From Lepraria neglecta (lineage: Eukaryota; Ascomycota; Lecanoromycetes; Lecanorales; Stereocaulaceae): a DNA stretch of 64,000 nucleotides. The position numbers and the translations under genes are program-made. Below, piece after piece: positions 25,345-37,283 of the stretch. The DNA lies in NCBI GenBank assembly GCA_033220425.1, contig CM065647.1, positions 3,844,001 through 3,908,000 of the forward strand, read 5' to 3'. Under the pieces are notes generated by a model. That model ran no database searches. It was not told where the DNA came from and saw nothing but the letters and a program-made list of their open reading frames with translations. How positions within the stretch are numbered: the stretch's first letter is position 1; every line of letters starts with the position of its first letter.

Positions 25345-26600
25345 ATGGCTGTCCAAACCCAAGCAAGAGACGAGATTCTCGAGCATGCAACGCGAACGAA
25401 ACAACTGGTCCATGATCCCAGTAGCTTCTTGACCGAACTTCTGGTCCAGCAGCAGCAATATGCGAGTCTCGGATGGCTCTGCCATTTCGATATCCTCTCA
25501 AAGATCACCAAATCACCTAGTGGGGTACCTTATGTAGACCTTGCGCGGCTGGCTGGCGTCCCGGAAACCACGCTACGAGCAGTTGCTCGCATGGCAATGA
25601 CTTCAGATTTCCTCGCAGAGACTCCCGAAGGCTACCTTTCCCACAATGCCTTGTCCAGCGCCATCATCGAAGACCGGCATCTGAGCCACTGGCTCTATTA
25701 TATCGTGAAGCATACGGTGCCTTTGATGGGTTGCTTGATACCGGCAGTGGAGAAATGGGGAGACTCCAAGCAAAGTAATCACACGGCGTACAACATTATG
25801 GGAGATACCGATCTGCCATTCTTCGAGTTTCTCAAGTCGCGGCCGGATCTCAGCGCCGAATTCGACGCCTACATGGAAAGCCAAGCTGTCATGCATTCTG
25901 GCACCCGCATCGACCATCTCCTGCAAGGCTTTGATTGGGCGGTTCTTGAGGAAGCGGTGGTGGTTGATGTCAGTTTTGTCCAAAGGATTTAGTCCTTTGT
26001 TTTCTGGCCTTTTACGTACCGGTGGCTAACGTTTCCCAGGTCGGCGGCAACGCCGGCGCCACTTCCATTACCCTCACCAAAGCTTTTCCGGCCCTTCGCT
26101 GCATCATCCAAGACCTAAAGGCTCCTATCGATACCGCTCGAAGCAAACTTGCCGAGCTGCCGGCCGATGTATCCAAGCGGATAGAGCCTCAGGAGCACGA
26201 CTTCTTCACACCTCAACCCGTCAAAGGCGCGGATGTGTACTTGCTGAGAATGATTCTCCATGACTGGAAGGATCCTGAGGCAGTTAAGATTTTGAAGCAG
26301 CTAGTGGATGCCGCTAAACCTGACAGCCGTATATTGATCATGGACATGGTTCTGCCGACTCCTGGATCAGCCTCGAGAACTCTGGAGGCAGCCTTGCGAC
26401 AGAAAGATCTAGCGATGCTTCATACGTTCAATGCCAAAGAGCGGGAAGTGGAGGATTGGCGGAGCGTGCTGCAGAAAGCAGACCCACGCTTGGAAATCAA
26501 GGCGATCCGAAGACCGGATGGAAGCCAGCATTCTGTCATCGAGGCGGTTCTTAGGCAAGAGGCAGGAACGAATGGACTGAACGGACGCCACGACGATTGA
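25345..26600 (+). CDS. S-adenosylmethionine-dependent O-methyltransferase
   Basis: Exons 25345-25968 and 26040-26600 give 394 aa. The 71-nt intron has a GGCTAAC branch site, and the join rebuilds VVDVGGNAGATSI, the glycine-rich AdoMet-binding motif near residue 206. The catalytic His lies in MILHDWKD (about 282), typical of plant-type and fungal class II O-methyltransferases, including the sterigmatocystin-type enzymes. The N-terminal third forms the winged-helix dimerisation domain (PYVDLARLAGVPETTLRAV). It is transcribed away from the PKS across a shared intergenic region, so I infer that it methylates a phenolic hydroxyl of the PKS product. No breaks seen. Confidence 0.9.
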
Positions 26601-27199
26601 AAGTCTTTTACGGTGTAGCGTAGATTCAGAGAAGGCAGGTCTGCCGAGATTGGCAAAAGCATGTAAATAGGGGCCCTCCGCCTACATTTTTCCTCCCTGA
26701 GCAACCCCAATAATCAGAATGCCAACCATACCGGGACCCGTACTTCAAATCCCTTTTCTGATTCTGCTCGTAATTTGTCTCGCTGTTTCTCAATCAAGGA
26801 CGATTACACTCAGCTGTCCGTGCCACCTGTAGACCGGTGTTGTGGACATTACTTATACCTTCGGTGCTCTTCTGAAAACCCTCACCTACCTCCCGTTGCC
26901 TCCAAATAGAGCTCCGGAGCATCCCGGGCGCCGCGGCCACAGAATTAAAGTGAACGCTGGCGAGTCCATTCATGGCCGAGAACTCCGCAGTATCTAGCAC
27001 CAAACTCTTTGCGACTACCGTGTCATGGCGATCTGTGAGGCTCGGGAGCGCTGGGAATTTTAGAATCTACGAGGACTTGAAAGCTTAGAAAGGTTCGCAG
27101 CATCTCTGACTTGTTCGTACGGTACAAGCGAGTTACCAAATACGTCTACTGTGAAACCCATCAAGCTTGACAGTCATCCGCCAGTGCATGCTTTACATT
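26601..27199. other. Intergenic region
   Basis: Downstream flank of the methyltransferase gene. I see no gene; the small minus frame 26794-27003 is not recognisable. Confidence 0.45.
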
Positions 27200-27950
27200 C
27201 AAATGTGCCAGTTACCACAGAAGCCTGACCGTACTCTCAGGGCTCCGATACCAAGGAAAATCATTATCCTGCAGAAAGGACTGGAATTGGCTTTCCAGGT
27301 AGAGTTTCTTGAAATTCGCAGACATCAACAGCGAGTCCTTTTGCACCTTGACTCCAGATGACAGAGCGCCAGTGATCGAGGATCCAAACAGCAAGATCGG
27401 ACTATGGAAGGTACATACTCACCATTTTTGATTCTTTTGAACCCTCTCAAGTCTGACATTGGAGCTTGCAGTCTGAGGCTTTCGTCGAGTAGTCGGAGGA
27501 TATACAAGGAAACAGAAGATCAGTTGAGATATACTTGCTTTCCAGAAGTATATGTGCAGAAGGACCTGGGAATACCTTCAGTCAACATGGCAGGACCAAT
27601 GATTTGGGCTCAAAGCCTACTCCGCCAAGGTGAGTGTACTCTTCCATGCGGCAATAGGTCACTGCTACATTTCTTGCGTGGATCCTGGTTTCACTGTGAG
27701 GAATACATCGAGAGTGTGCATGAATACTTCCGGTGGTCTCGCAAACGCATTCTCAGGGACATTGACGGGCACCTCGTCAAGACCAGGAATGCATAGCTGA
27801 TTGGGGACAAATTCACTTTCGCAGGTTAGATTTTCGTCCCGTCGAACCATGTCGTGACGTCGCTTCTCCTCCGGCCACACTTCGAGGCCGAGTGGAAGAC
27901 AAGGCCTACGTGCTTCGAGTGTGCATCAGAAGCGCATGGCGCGATCACGT
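27200..27950 (+). pseudogene. Glutathione S-transferase pseudogene
   Basis: Pieces in several plus frames line up in order with the intact GST that begins at 28722. PRKIIILQKGLELAFQVEFLE (about 27250-27315) matches the first beta-alpha unit. After a frame change, APVIEDPNSKIGLWK (about 27369-27411) matches its VPAIEDPNTGITLWE. RDIDGHLVKTRNA, stop, LIGDKFTFAG (about 27755-27826) matches the conserved C-terminal segment with LVGDKCTYADLAF. HFEAEWKTRP (about 27880) matches its EFAKEWETEYP. TAG codons at 27793 and about 27829 plus frameshifts show that it is dead. It is a diverged second copy in the same orientation as the intact gene. Confidence 0.7.
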
Positions 27951-28721
27951 GTGAATGAAGTCATGGCCATGAGGGGAAAAGAAACCCAACCTCGTGAACT
28001 TCGACGACCGCCAAAGTAGGAGCGGGAGTCGTCCGCTATTAGGATCTGCCGTTTTTTTGGCAGCGGTGCTTTCGTCGACGCATCGGTGCAGGTTCAAGCA
28101 TCTCATGCTGCGATAGGCATCACCATGTCTCAGGTAAATGCGGCAGTTTATATTATCCTATGACGCCGAGACAACTGCGATTGGCAAATAAGGGGTCAGG
28201 CATTCATTTCCGGAATATGGATGTACGAAGCAGAAGAGCAATAGGGCATCGAACAAATCTCGAACACCTTGTGAAAGACATCCATTCCATTCAGTCCCCG
28301 CTCGAGGCTGCCGGAAGTGAGAGACTACTATCTTGGCTGGTGGACTTGCCGAATCTGACCGACGTAAACAATGTTGGCTTCCATAACTACTCGGATTAAC
28401 CACGAGCCGTCGATTTTTGGCCGAGCATTTACCGTTGCGCGGGTCACAAAGATGAAGGACCCGTGTGAGCATGTGTCGGGCGTACAACGGTGTTAGGACA
28501 TGGAAGGCGACATGTCCGACGCTTCCCGATGCTCCTCGCTCCCCAACGCCACGCTGATTCGAGGAGCGTTTGCTGCTAAAAAGGGACCGTGGTTATTATT
28601 ACAACGAACGCTCACTAATAGATCTCCCATCGACCTTCTTCCTCGCCCTTCTTGCCTCGCTTCTCCAACTCAAGCTTTCGTCGTATTACCCGAACCACTC
28701 CAGCAAAATCACTCCAGCAAA
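27951..28721. other. Intergenic region upstream of the GST gene
   Basis: No gene seen. It should contain the promoter of the intact GST; small open frames near 28160-28487 lack features. Confidence 0.45.
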
Positions 28722-29573
28722 ATGTCGAAGCCCATCAAACTCTATTCGCACGCGGGCGTACGTGTACCGACCCTACCCACACAATATCCACGACTAACAC
28801 AATGAATCCAGGGCCCGAACCCTCCCAAAGTCGCCATCGTCCTCGAGGAGCTCGGTGTGCCCTATGAGACGCAGCTGATGGACTTCCCGGACATGAAGCA
28901 AGAGCCTTTTACGTCCATCAACCCAAATGGCCGGGTGCCTGCGATCGAGGACCCCAACACGGGCATCACACTTTGGGAGTCGTCGGCGATAGTCGACTAC
29001 TTGCTAGGGACGTACGACAAGAGCAACAGCCTCCAGTACACGAGCGGGCCGGAGAAATTCTTGCAGAAGAGCTGGATGGCCTTCCAGATCAGTGGGCAGG
29101 GACCCTACTACGGGCAGAGGGCGTGGTTCCTTTTCGTAAGACCTCCCCACATTCACCTAATCACGATTGGCGGCGTAGCTGACTGCGCTTTCTTCAGTAC
29201 CATCCGGAGAAGGATATCAAATCTGCCATCGATCGCTACGGCAACGAGTATGTAGGCTCCATCTTCACTTGGCACAGCGGAAAGCTCACGCGTTTGCAGG
29301 GTCCGTCGCGTCATCGGCGTCATCAACAGCCACCTCAAGAAAACCGGCAAGCCTTACCTCGTTGGCGACAAGTGCACTTATGCCGATCTCGCCTTCGTGC
29401 CGTGGCATTGGACCCTTCTTTTCCCACCACAGTTCATGGGAGCTGAGTTCGCGAAGGAGTGGGAGACTGAGTACCCAGAAGCCTGGGCGTGGCATCAGAG
29501 GTTGCATCAGAGGCCGGCTGTGACGAAGGTGTTTGATGAACGGCTAAAAGTCATTATGGCTTCCAAGCACTGA
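28722..29573 (+). CDS. Glutathione S-transferase (Ure2p-like)
   Basis: Exons 28722-28757, 28812-29135, 29198-29247 and 29300-29573 give 227 aa, with every junction in phase. The thioredoxin-like N-terminal domain opens KPIKLYSHAG and contains the glutathione-binding segment NGRVPAIEDPNTGITLWESS. The all-helical C-terminal domain carries GDKCTYADLAFVPW, the N-capping/hydrophobic-staple region. The length fits fungal Ure2p-like cytosolic GSTs. In fungal clusters such enzymes conjugate glutathione to electrophilic intermediates or protect the producer; for this gene that is inference from position, between the PKS/methyltransferase pair and a transporter. A decayed paralogue lies about 0.8 kb upstream. 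Confidence 0.88.
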
Positions 29574-30059
29574 GCCTAGGAGAGGAGCAGGAAAAGATAG
29601 CTTCTCATGAGAGACTGCAGTGACTGTATGAAACTGGACTATAACAATTACACGACTGTGATTTTCAGCTCTTGCCATGCATTAAACTTGTTCCTTTCAA
29701 ATCCTCAAAAAACGCTCTCCTGTCAACGAGTGACGGTTATGCGTCGTTTGCCACTCCGAAATTTCGACGGTACCTTCCGAGTAGCGAGAAAGCTTGTACT
29801 AGCTTAACTGCGCGAGCGGGGCATTGCTTGTAACGCAGTTGTTGCCGTTCCGTTGTTGGCGAATTCAATGCACGCAAGTTGGAACACCGTCTGCCTGACT
29901 GTACCTCATGAAGCTCAATCCAGAAGTTGCCAAATTGCAGAAGTCTCCCCCTTATCGTTGTAAACAATCTCGAAGTTGCATAGTGCATCGAGTAACGTAA
30001 TGCACAGAAATTGATGGTTCTTGCTACTTTATAGGACTCGCTAGCTAATATTCGTACAT
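29574..30059. other. Convergent intergenic region
   Basis: The 3' ends of the GST (plus) and transporter (minus) genes face each other here. The long minus frame that crosses this stretch is out of phase with the transporter gene and shows no features. Confidence 0.5.
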
Positions 30060-31506
30060 CTATATCTTCAGCATGAGGTGTCGTCCTCCTCTGTAAAATC
30101 TTAGTCCAAACAAGATCGTGCCAGATACGAGGGCACAGACCCCGGCGTAGATCCAGGTGCGCTCCCAGTCTGACGAAGACGGGTTGGAGCCAAGAATTCC
30201 ACCGCCCCCAGGTCCACCCGCAAGTATACCAAGTCCAATGAAACAAAAGGCCATGCCGATTCGGGTTCCGATTCTGGATTTGTCTTTGGTTATAGAAACC
30301 ATGACCACACCGGGAAGTGAAAGATAAACGCCCGAGAATAAGCCGTACAACACTGCGAGCGCGATTAACGCTGCCGAATAGTCTGCCGCAATGAAGCAGA
30401 AAGTCAGGACGCCCATGATGATTGCGGACGGTGCCATTATGTTCAGCGGCCCAAAATGATCCGAAAGCCAATTGGGGACGGTGCGGCCCAGGATTGATGC
30501 AGCGTTGAGAATCGGCACAATGTAGAAAGCCATGCGTTCGCTTAAGATGCGCTCGCTTTCTCCGTAGAAGCTCACGTAAAAGATGGTGACGTAGAGGCCG
30601 CAGTAGCCAATAACACAAGCGGCCGTGAACATGATGAATGACAGGTCCGTAAAGGCGGAGGTGTCGATGAGTGCTCGGTGAGAAGACGGTCTGGTCCGCA
30701 TGCGCATACACGCGACTGGTATAGATCTACCAGGCCTAGGTCAGCACGCGGGAGACGGACTGTTGCATTGCGCTTACAAGAGCCCAAGTGCCATAAACCC
30801 AAGTACTCGCACGCTCCAGCTGAAGCCAATCTCATCAATTAGTCCTGGGGTCTGTATCAGCAATGCATCATAACAACAGTTCTGGATATATTACGGTAGA
30901 ATACAAGAGGGTATATGATACCACCTAAACGGCTATCAGCGAGTGGGTAATAAGCTACGGCTCCAGCGACTTACCGAACGACGAGCCAGAAACCGCGAGG
31001 CCTACAGCGAGCCCGATATGACGAGAGAAGTAGCCCGGCAAGACCGCGATGCCTGGTATGAACAAGCAACTTGCTCCGAGTCCGACGGTGATGCCCTGCG
31101 CCAGGAGAACTTGCCAGTATTCATGGCATAGGCTCAACATCATATGCCCAAACACGACGCCAAAAGAGCCCACCACCAGGAGCGCCCGCAGATATCCGGC
31201 GTCGTATACAGGCCCGGTCAACGCGCCGACGAAGAGAATCGTCAAAGCCTGAATCGATCCGATCCATGAGATATCCGACGAAGAAGCTTTGAAGAGCTGA
31301 CCAGACGCGTAAAAGGTCTGATAGACGCCAAAGGTGTTTATCAGTCCGAATGTGTTGAAGAAGAGTATCCACGACCCGAAGACCTGCATCCACGCTAATA
31401 CGCCTCCATCAGAGATCGTGTCGGTCTGCTCAGGGTGTTCGCGTTGTAACCTTTTCTCCTTAGGGCTGGTGGCACGCTTATGTATAAGGGCCGCTGTGTT
31501 GTCCAT
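30060..31506 (-). CDS. MFS transporter, monocarboxylate-type
   Basis: Exons 31506-30975, 30924-30905, 30851-30778 and 30735-30060 give 433 aa. The start at 31506 (MDNTAALIHKRAT) is preferred over an upstream in-frame ATG at 31554. About twelve hydrophobic helices are visible. The N-terminal block has the fungal monocarboxylate-transporter pattern: DGGVLAWMQVFGSWILFFN, then FGVYQTFY, then SDISWIGSIQ. The C-terminal half has GLYVTIFYVSFYGES and LGRTVPNWLSDHFGPLN. The 20-nt second exon (encoding GGIIYPL with its neighbours) is needed to keep phase and family alignment. It may export a cluster product or move an acid across the plasma membrane; the substrate is unknown. Confidence 0.85.
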
Positions 31507-32626
31507 TGTTGAGAACGCACAAGTGTGAGATTGATTTGCGCAGACAGATATCAAGAATGACAGACGTCAAAGAATGACAGTCGTCAAAGAATGACAGGTA
31601 TCAAGTTGGACGTGAAAGGGTTGTCAGAGGCCCCTGCGCGTCTAGATGCTTGTATTTGCACATCCGGACGTACGACAGCGATTTTACCAGTGCTTAAGTC
31701 TGGTAATATCCGTTTTGACTTCCCGCTCAGCTCAGCTGGTGGGGAGACAGGGGCTGAGGGCAAGGAAGCATTACCGCTCGAGCCTGCTCGGCTTCACCAG
31801 AAAAGGCATTCTCGCTCGGGATTGATCCTGCGGATTGCGTCTTGACGGTTGCCGCGCGGCTAATTGCCTGCTTGACCGGCACGGGAGTGATCGGGTTAAG
31901 AAGGCGATCACAATTCAAGGAACAGGAATACGCGCTGACCCCCGGACAAGGGTCACTATTGGGATCTATCAACAACATAACCACATAGCGCAACGGTGGA
32001 TATTGCACTAATTTGTCTGATCTATTACGAGGCTTAGACGGCGAAAATCCGAGTTGCTTTAGGATTGAGGTTGCATTCGTATAGCTATAAATAATTGGCG
32101 AGAGATGGTTGCCATAGTGCTAGCTGGATGTCAGCCGTCCTTCATTCAGCGACATGCAAGCCCAGAATAATGAGGGTGGAGATGTACGGGAAGTCTTTGC
32201 AATGGCTTCTTCACAACGGCGGACGGCGAATCGAATACCATGTTAAGGCCTAGCAAGACTGTCGGACCGTTGCTGAGAACTATCTGGAGTCAATCGTCAA
32301 TGACCGCCAGAACACATGGCTGAAGTTGCCGTAATACGATCTAGGCCCTGCGAGTCCAAGAGCGCGCTTGCAGGAACTGACCGAGATTTGACATGACTTA
32401 GATGGGAGATTGAATGCACAAGACGAAGAGGTCAGCGCAAGGTGTTGCAGGTGGACGGAGACAGGCATGAGACGCATAATGTCGATTAGCAGCTAGCTTC
32501 CGGAGACAGTGTCTTCAGCGAAGATAAAAGCTATGTGTACTTGTATGCCATCGCCTCTTTCTCGAGAGCGTTCAATCTCCCACGCTCTACCTCATAGACG
32601 TCTCTGACATCTATCTAACAGCACAT
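31507..32626. other. Intergenic region with a short tandem repeat
   Basis: At about 31551-31605 a unit of about 17 bp containing CAAAGAATGACAG is repeated three times with small changes, just upstream of the transporter start. The rest holds no gene I can support. Confidence 0.5.
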
Positions 32627-33473
32627 TTAGAGCTGGTCCAGGATAGCGTTGGCGCCGGACACCTAATATGAGGTATCAGCGACGGTGTTCTCCTGCGCTC
32701 TGATACATTGCAGGACTTACCTTGACCTCGCGCGGGCTCTGCTCGACCTCGGCGTAGCTGACGGTGCCGTCCTTCTCGATGACCATGGCCCAGCGACCGT
32801 TGCGCTCGCCCAAGCCGGACCAGCCGTAGTTCTTGCTGAAGAAGGTCTTGGTGTCGGACATGAAGAGCTGTGGTAGTACGAGTGATCAGCATTTTGTTTT
32901 GTATCCATCGCACACCATATTCAACGGCCCGTCGGTACGCAGAGAGGTCGCTATGGCCGCCCTGGCCGCCTCCAATGCAGAGATGGGAGACACTCACGAG
33001 GTCCTCTCCAGACACCTTGTTGACCTTGCCCCAAGCGCTCATGACCCAGCTGTCATTGAATGCGATGACGGCGACGATGTCAACGCCCTTACCCTTCAGC
33101 TTCTCGATGTTCTGGATGTACGGCGGCAGGTGGTTGGCCTGGCAGCCCGGCGTGAAGGCGCCCGGGACGGAGACGAGCACGACCTTCTTGCCCTTCCACT
33201 GCTGGGAGGCGTTATACTCTTGCGGCATGCCGCAGGCGGTTGGGTCGTCGTTGGTGATCGGTGTCCATCTAGTTCGGTTCTGTCAGCGGACGTGAAGATG
33301 ACATGGTGAGTGCGAGAGTATATAGCAACTGTGCACCGCCTTAATCATGAGGCTTTATTAGACGCAATGATAGCAATGAAACACCCTAATAGACAGCTCA
33401 TTCGGAAGGGAAACGAAACGTACTCAAACTTGACGCTGTCGGGGAATTTATCGCCGGCCTTGAGGGGTGCCAT
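32627..33473 (-). CDS. Peroxiredoxin, Prx5 / AhpC-TSA (Asp f 3-like)
   Basis: Exons 33473-33424, 33268-32998, 32867-32721 and 32662-32627 give 167 aa. The peroxidatic Cys sits in PGAFTPGCQANHLPPY, the Prx5 signature. Other family landmarks follow: VAVIAFNDSWVMSAWGK, the LFMSDTKTFFSK block, and the RWAMVIEKDGTVSYAEVE strand. It reduces hydrogen peroxide and alkyl hydroperoxides with thiol donors. The C-terminus (AILDQL) is not a clear peroxisomal PTS1 signal. It is broadly conserved and could be a housekeeping gene; its place beside GST and transporter genes makes a role in self-protection possible but unproven. Confidence 0.9.
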
Positions 33474-34094
33474 TGTGTCTGTCAGGGTTCTGCAATTGGG
33501 GTTCACTCGGATTTGGGCGAGATTGGTTGTTGAGTTGTTGCAAGTTCGAAAGATGTAAGCTGTCGGGTGCAGAAAGTATTTGAGATCCCAGACGGGCGAT
33601 CAGGCCCCTCCATCCCACTTCTAGCTTTGGGATTTAGCATCGGAGCTCGGGATGATCATGGTGGATCTACTCCAGCCACATTACATCACTGCATGCAAAG
33701 CCCGGCGGGATGCTGGACGTGTCGAACGTCGTTTAGAGGGACAAGACCACATGAACTCTGAAGATATCCCCGAAAACCCGAACCTCAGGCGGTTGATCTT
33801 CATGTGCACTGTAGTCAATAACTAGCGGCCAGTATCTTGAAAAGGACAGAATAGTCGTAGCGTAGCCTCCCCGTCTCACGGGCGGGGGGCCGTTTTGGCT
33901 TTCTCCTTTCTTTTCCTTCCTTCTAAGAATACGAAGATGTGACTACTTGACAGGACTGGTGTAGGATTTGGCGATATGATACACTGAGAAAGAGTAGCAC
34001 TTGCGAAGGAACAGCGGAAATGACATTTTCCTTGCTAATGAATCTGCTGGCCTTATCTGCTGCATGAAATGAACACCGACCACTCGGGCTTATT
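33474..34094. other. Intergenic region
   Basis: The peroxiredoxin promoter should lie in the left part and the 3' end of the monooxygenase gene at the right. I see no gene. A GC-rich segment with a small inverted repeat occurs near 33868-33895. Confidence 0.45.
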
Positions 34095-35492
34095 CTACTT
34101 GGTCCCAGCCTCCATGTCCTTGACCGTCCACGGCTCGAACGTATAATGCTCAGGAACGTTAGTATTCTTGAATGCCTTACCCGTCTCCAAGCAATTGCGG
34201 CATTCTTCGAATCTGTCTGTCGCATACTTGTCCGGATCGTGTTCATACTGCCATTTCGCCGGTTCACTCGCAACGATACTCGGGTCCTTCTTGACAGCCT
34301 CCCAGTCCAGATTGTAGTACGCATGCCGGCGCTTGAAGCCGAGCTGCTGGATGAAACTCACACGGTCAAGCCGTAGCGTGTTGTGTACCCTGGTTGCTGT
34401 CGGGATGCCATCCAAGCCTTTCTGATCGATAGCCATGCGCAAACAGCAAGGTAGCGACACAGCGTCTTCAAATGCCTGCGTTCCACCATTCACCGACGTA
34501 GGCAAGAAAGCATGAGCGGCATCTCCAATCTGTACCACGCGCCCCTTGGGCGATACCCAGTCTTTGTGAAGATCTCGCCACACAAGTTTCCAGTGAACGA
34601 TGCTATTGGGAGGCGTTGCGTCGACGACTGCCCGGTACTCGGGACTCCACTCCCCATCTCCGTCCAGTTGCTGTAGAGCTGTCTCGGATGAGAGCTTGGC
34701 GGACCACGATTCCGTAGAGGTCGTCTCATCGTCCCTGTGCATCCATCCCCAGCATATCTTTTCCTTGCCGATCAGCATAATGCCATGGCTAACGGAACCA
34801 AGAAAGAAGTGCATTGTCTCGCCGTGAGTCGATATGTCCCAGTTCTCGCGCAAAGAAGGAATCGTCATGGCATGCGAGGTGGGGTAGGCGCAACGAAAGA
34901 TCGCGCTCCCGCTGCTGTAAGTCTTTGGTTCTTCGCCAGTGACTACCGTCCAGCTTTTTGAGCGGATTCCGTCAGCGGCAATGACGAGGTCGGCATAGAG
35001 GATTTCGCCATCCGAAAGCTTCACCCCCCTTTATCCGGTGTCTCCAAAAATTCGACTACGTGCTGCAGGTAGCGCACTTCTATACCTTTGGCCAGTACCG
35101 TGTCCATCAACATCTTGTGGAGGTCAGGCCTGATAATGTTCCAACCAAAGGACTCATTAACCTTCCTAGGACCTGCGGCTACCTCGCCATTCTGTTTATG
35201 GTAGTAAACATTGGTATCATATGCTGCTTTGTGGAACGCGTCGTAGAGGGTTGGCCAATTCTTGAAGGCGCGAATGGCGGTCGGTCCGATTGTGATGAAG
35301 TCTCCTGCAATTGGGTTAATCAAAATATCGTCGAGGTCCTGCTCGAAGATGCACACCAACAGATTGTACGACGTCTCTTGATTCCAGCACGATTGGAGCA
35401 AATCCCCGCCGTTTGCACTCCAGAGCGCAGAATAGACCAGCGAGCCCAGCGCCTACAATGAGGATTTCGATGCGAGGCTCTGCAGAACCCAT
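34095..35492 (-). CDS. FAD-dependent monooxygenase (salicylate hydroxylase-like), frameshifted
   Basis: Exon 1 is 35492-35357 and exon 2 begins at 35304, after a 52-nt intron. FAD-binding landmarks are all present: LIVGAGLAGLFCALECKRRG near the N-terminus, DLVIAADGIRSKSW in the middle, and GRVVQIGDAAHAFLPTSVNG near residue 325. Together they place it with aromatic-ring hydroxylases that use NAD(P)H and O2. The frame breaks at 35024-35030: a run of six C (plus strand) leaves FLETPDKGG followed by a stop, while KLSDGEILYADLV continues in another frame. One extra G in the coding strand would restore it, and no splice pair can. It is either a mutation that kills a tailoring enzyme or a homopolymer sequencing error. 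I infer that it hydroxylates the PKS product. Confidence 0.8.
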
Positions 35493-37283
35493 ATTGCGAG
35501 TCAAGCTAATCGTAAAGCCCCGAAAATGATACGTTTGAGCGAAATCTAAGGGAGTTGTAGTTGTCGTTCTGGTCTACAAGACGGTCACGCTGAGCTGGTT
35601 GCCCTTTCTGTTGGCGTATCAAAGAGCCAAAGTGTAGCTGAATGTGAGCCAGACGTTCGGCCTCAATATTCTAGTATCACATCGAGCTGAACCACGGTAT
35701 GTCCGACCGACCCTCCCCGACCCTCTCCGACGCTCACCGACGAAACCTGTTGGAATCGGCATCGTGTCGGTCCCTGCCGCTCGGCAGAACTTTACTATGT
35801 GTGCATATAGCCTGTTCGACTGGTCGAGACAGTGCGGGGATCTGCAAGGCACAGACAGCGGTTGTGAGTTTGTTAGCCCACGTGGGTTTTGCCAGGTCAT
35901 CTATTTCAGTAGACATATCGGCTCGGTTTGACGTAAGCTCACTGGTGCCGAGTGAAGAAGAGTTAGAGCTAATTCAATGAAGCACGATTTGCTGCTAATT
36001 ACTACACTGTTCGTGTTTATGCGTCATGTCTTCTGCTCGTTCAGTTTTGCTTGCTTTAGCTGCCACTCTCCTCATTTTGCGACTGTTCGCAAAAGGTGGA
36101 ACCAAGTCTCTGAGTCTAATCTCTTTCGGCAGGTCTCGGTCCGGCATCCACAACGGGTCCTTTCCGCCCGCGCGAGAATAAGAGGACGAGCAATCAATGT
36201 GCACGCCATCTGTGCGCTACGTTGGCTATCGCGACAAAGGTATTGAAAATATCGCCTACGCCCGCAGCGACTTTCTGAGTCTCCGAGGGCTGGGTTCAGT
36301 GTGGTTTCATATTCCTCCAAGGCCGTGAACCTTTGACTGTGGAACAGGAAAACGTAGATTGAATGAGTGGAAGGGTAAGGCTGCGGACTGTAACTTGCAA
36401 GAGACATAAGCAGTCGAGGTCGGCGTAACGTACCAGCAGGGTGGACGCCGTCTGCTGTGTCAGAATAATGGTCTTGATAGATATTCACGTGACTAAAATT
36501 TACGTGACTTAACTCAAACTTATTTTTACCTTTTATTCCGCTTTTAGGTCTCTTTCCTCTTCCGTACCTTGTACGACGTCCTGTACTCTTAGCTACCCAA
36601 TAACACTAAGTTTCGTTGCCTCCCAGCACCTTCCTTGACATGCTGCTACTAGCGAACAGGCTAAAGCTTCGATGACTTTTCTAGAAACAGCATCGACCTT
36701 GTGCAGGCGACCCTTCCATCCTTGCGAGCCAGTGTTCGTATGCACGCCCTCGCTCAGCCACGCCGTTAAAACACTCCTGTCGGCTCTGAAAGAGTGCTTC
36801 TACAGCATTTGGCCCGAGTTTGAAAAGTGCAGAGCCTGTACCGCGATGTCCGAGTGTCAACTCGACGCCTCCTAAGCCTCTGAGGCACCTGTCGGTGCCT
36901 ACTGCTCGTCTATGCCGCCGCCGATAATAAGGATTGGCTCTATGTTGCAGTTTGTAGTCGTCATTGGCACTTTTGCGACGCGATGGCTTCAGGTGAGTAA
37001 GCAGAATAGGAGCTCATCTCGCCCGCGAAATCACTTGGGTTGATTCTAGCAGGATCACGTGCATTAAGTTGTGACATCGGTCAGAGTGGGCATGCATGTT
37101 ACACAGCAGACAGCCTAGGAGTCGGCATGTGGACGGCAAAGAGACTAACGGAATCCGGCTGTTCACGCAGGTCTGTCACCGCATTATTTCGGGTGTATTT
37201 CAACTTTGCCCAATATCCAGGTGTAATTAGACATCATTTGAAGTCCAGTGGTAGTAGGTGCGACTACCGCCACAGCGCAACAT
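35493..37283. other. Intergenic region
   Basis: This is 1.8 kb without a gene I can support. Open frames such as minus 36072-36488 and plus 36672-36875 lack known motifs and splice support. Confidence 0.4.

Noticed and set aside
29737-30711. Long minus-strand open frame of 324 codons over the transporter
   Set aside because: It is a shadow: the transporter helices lie in another frame with consistent splicing, and this frame is His/Arg-rich without motifs.
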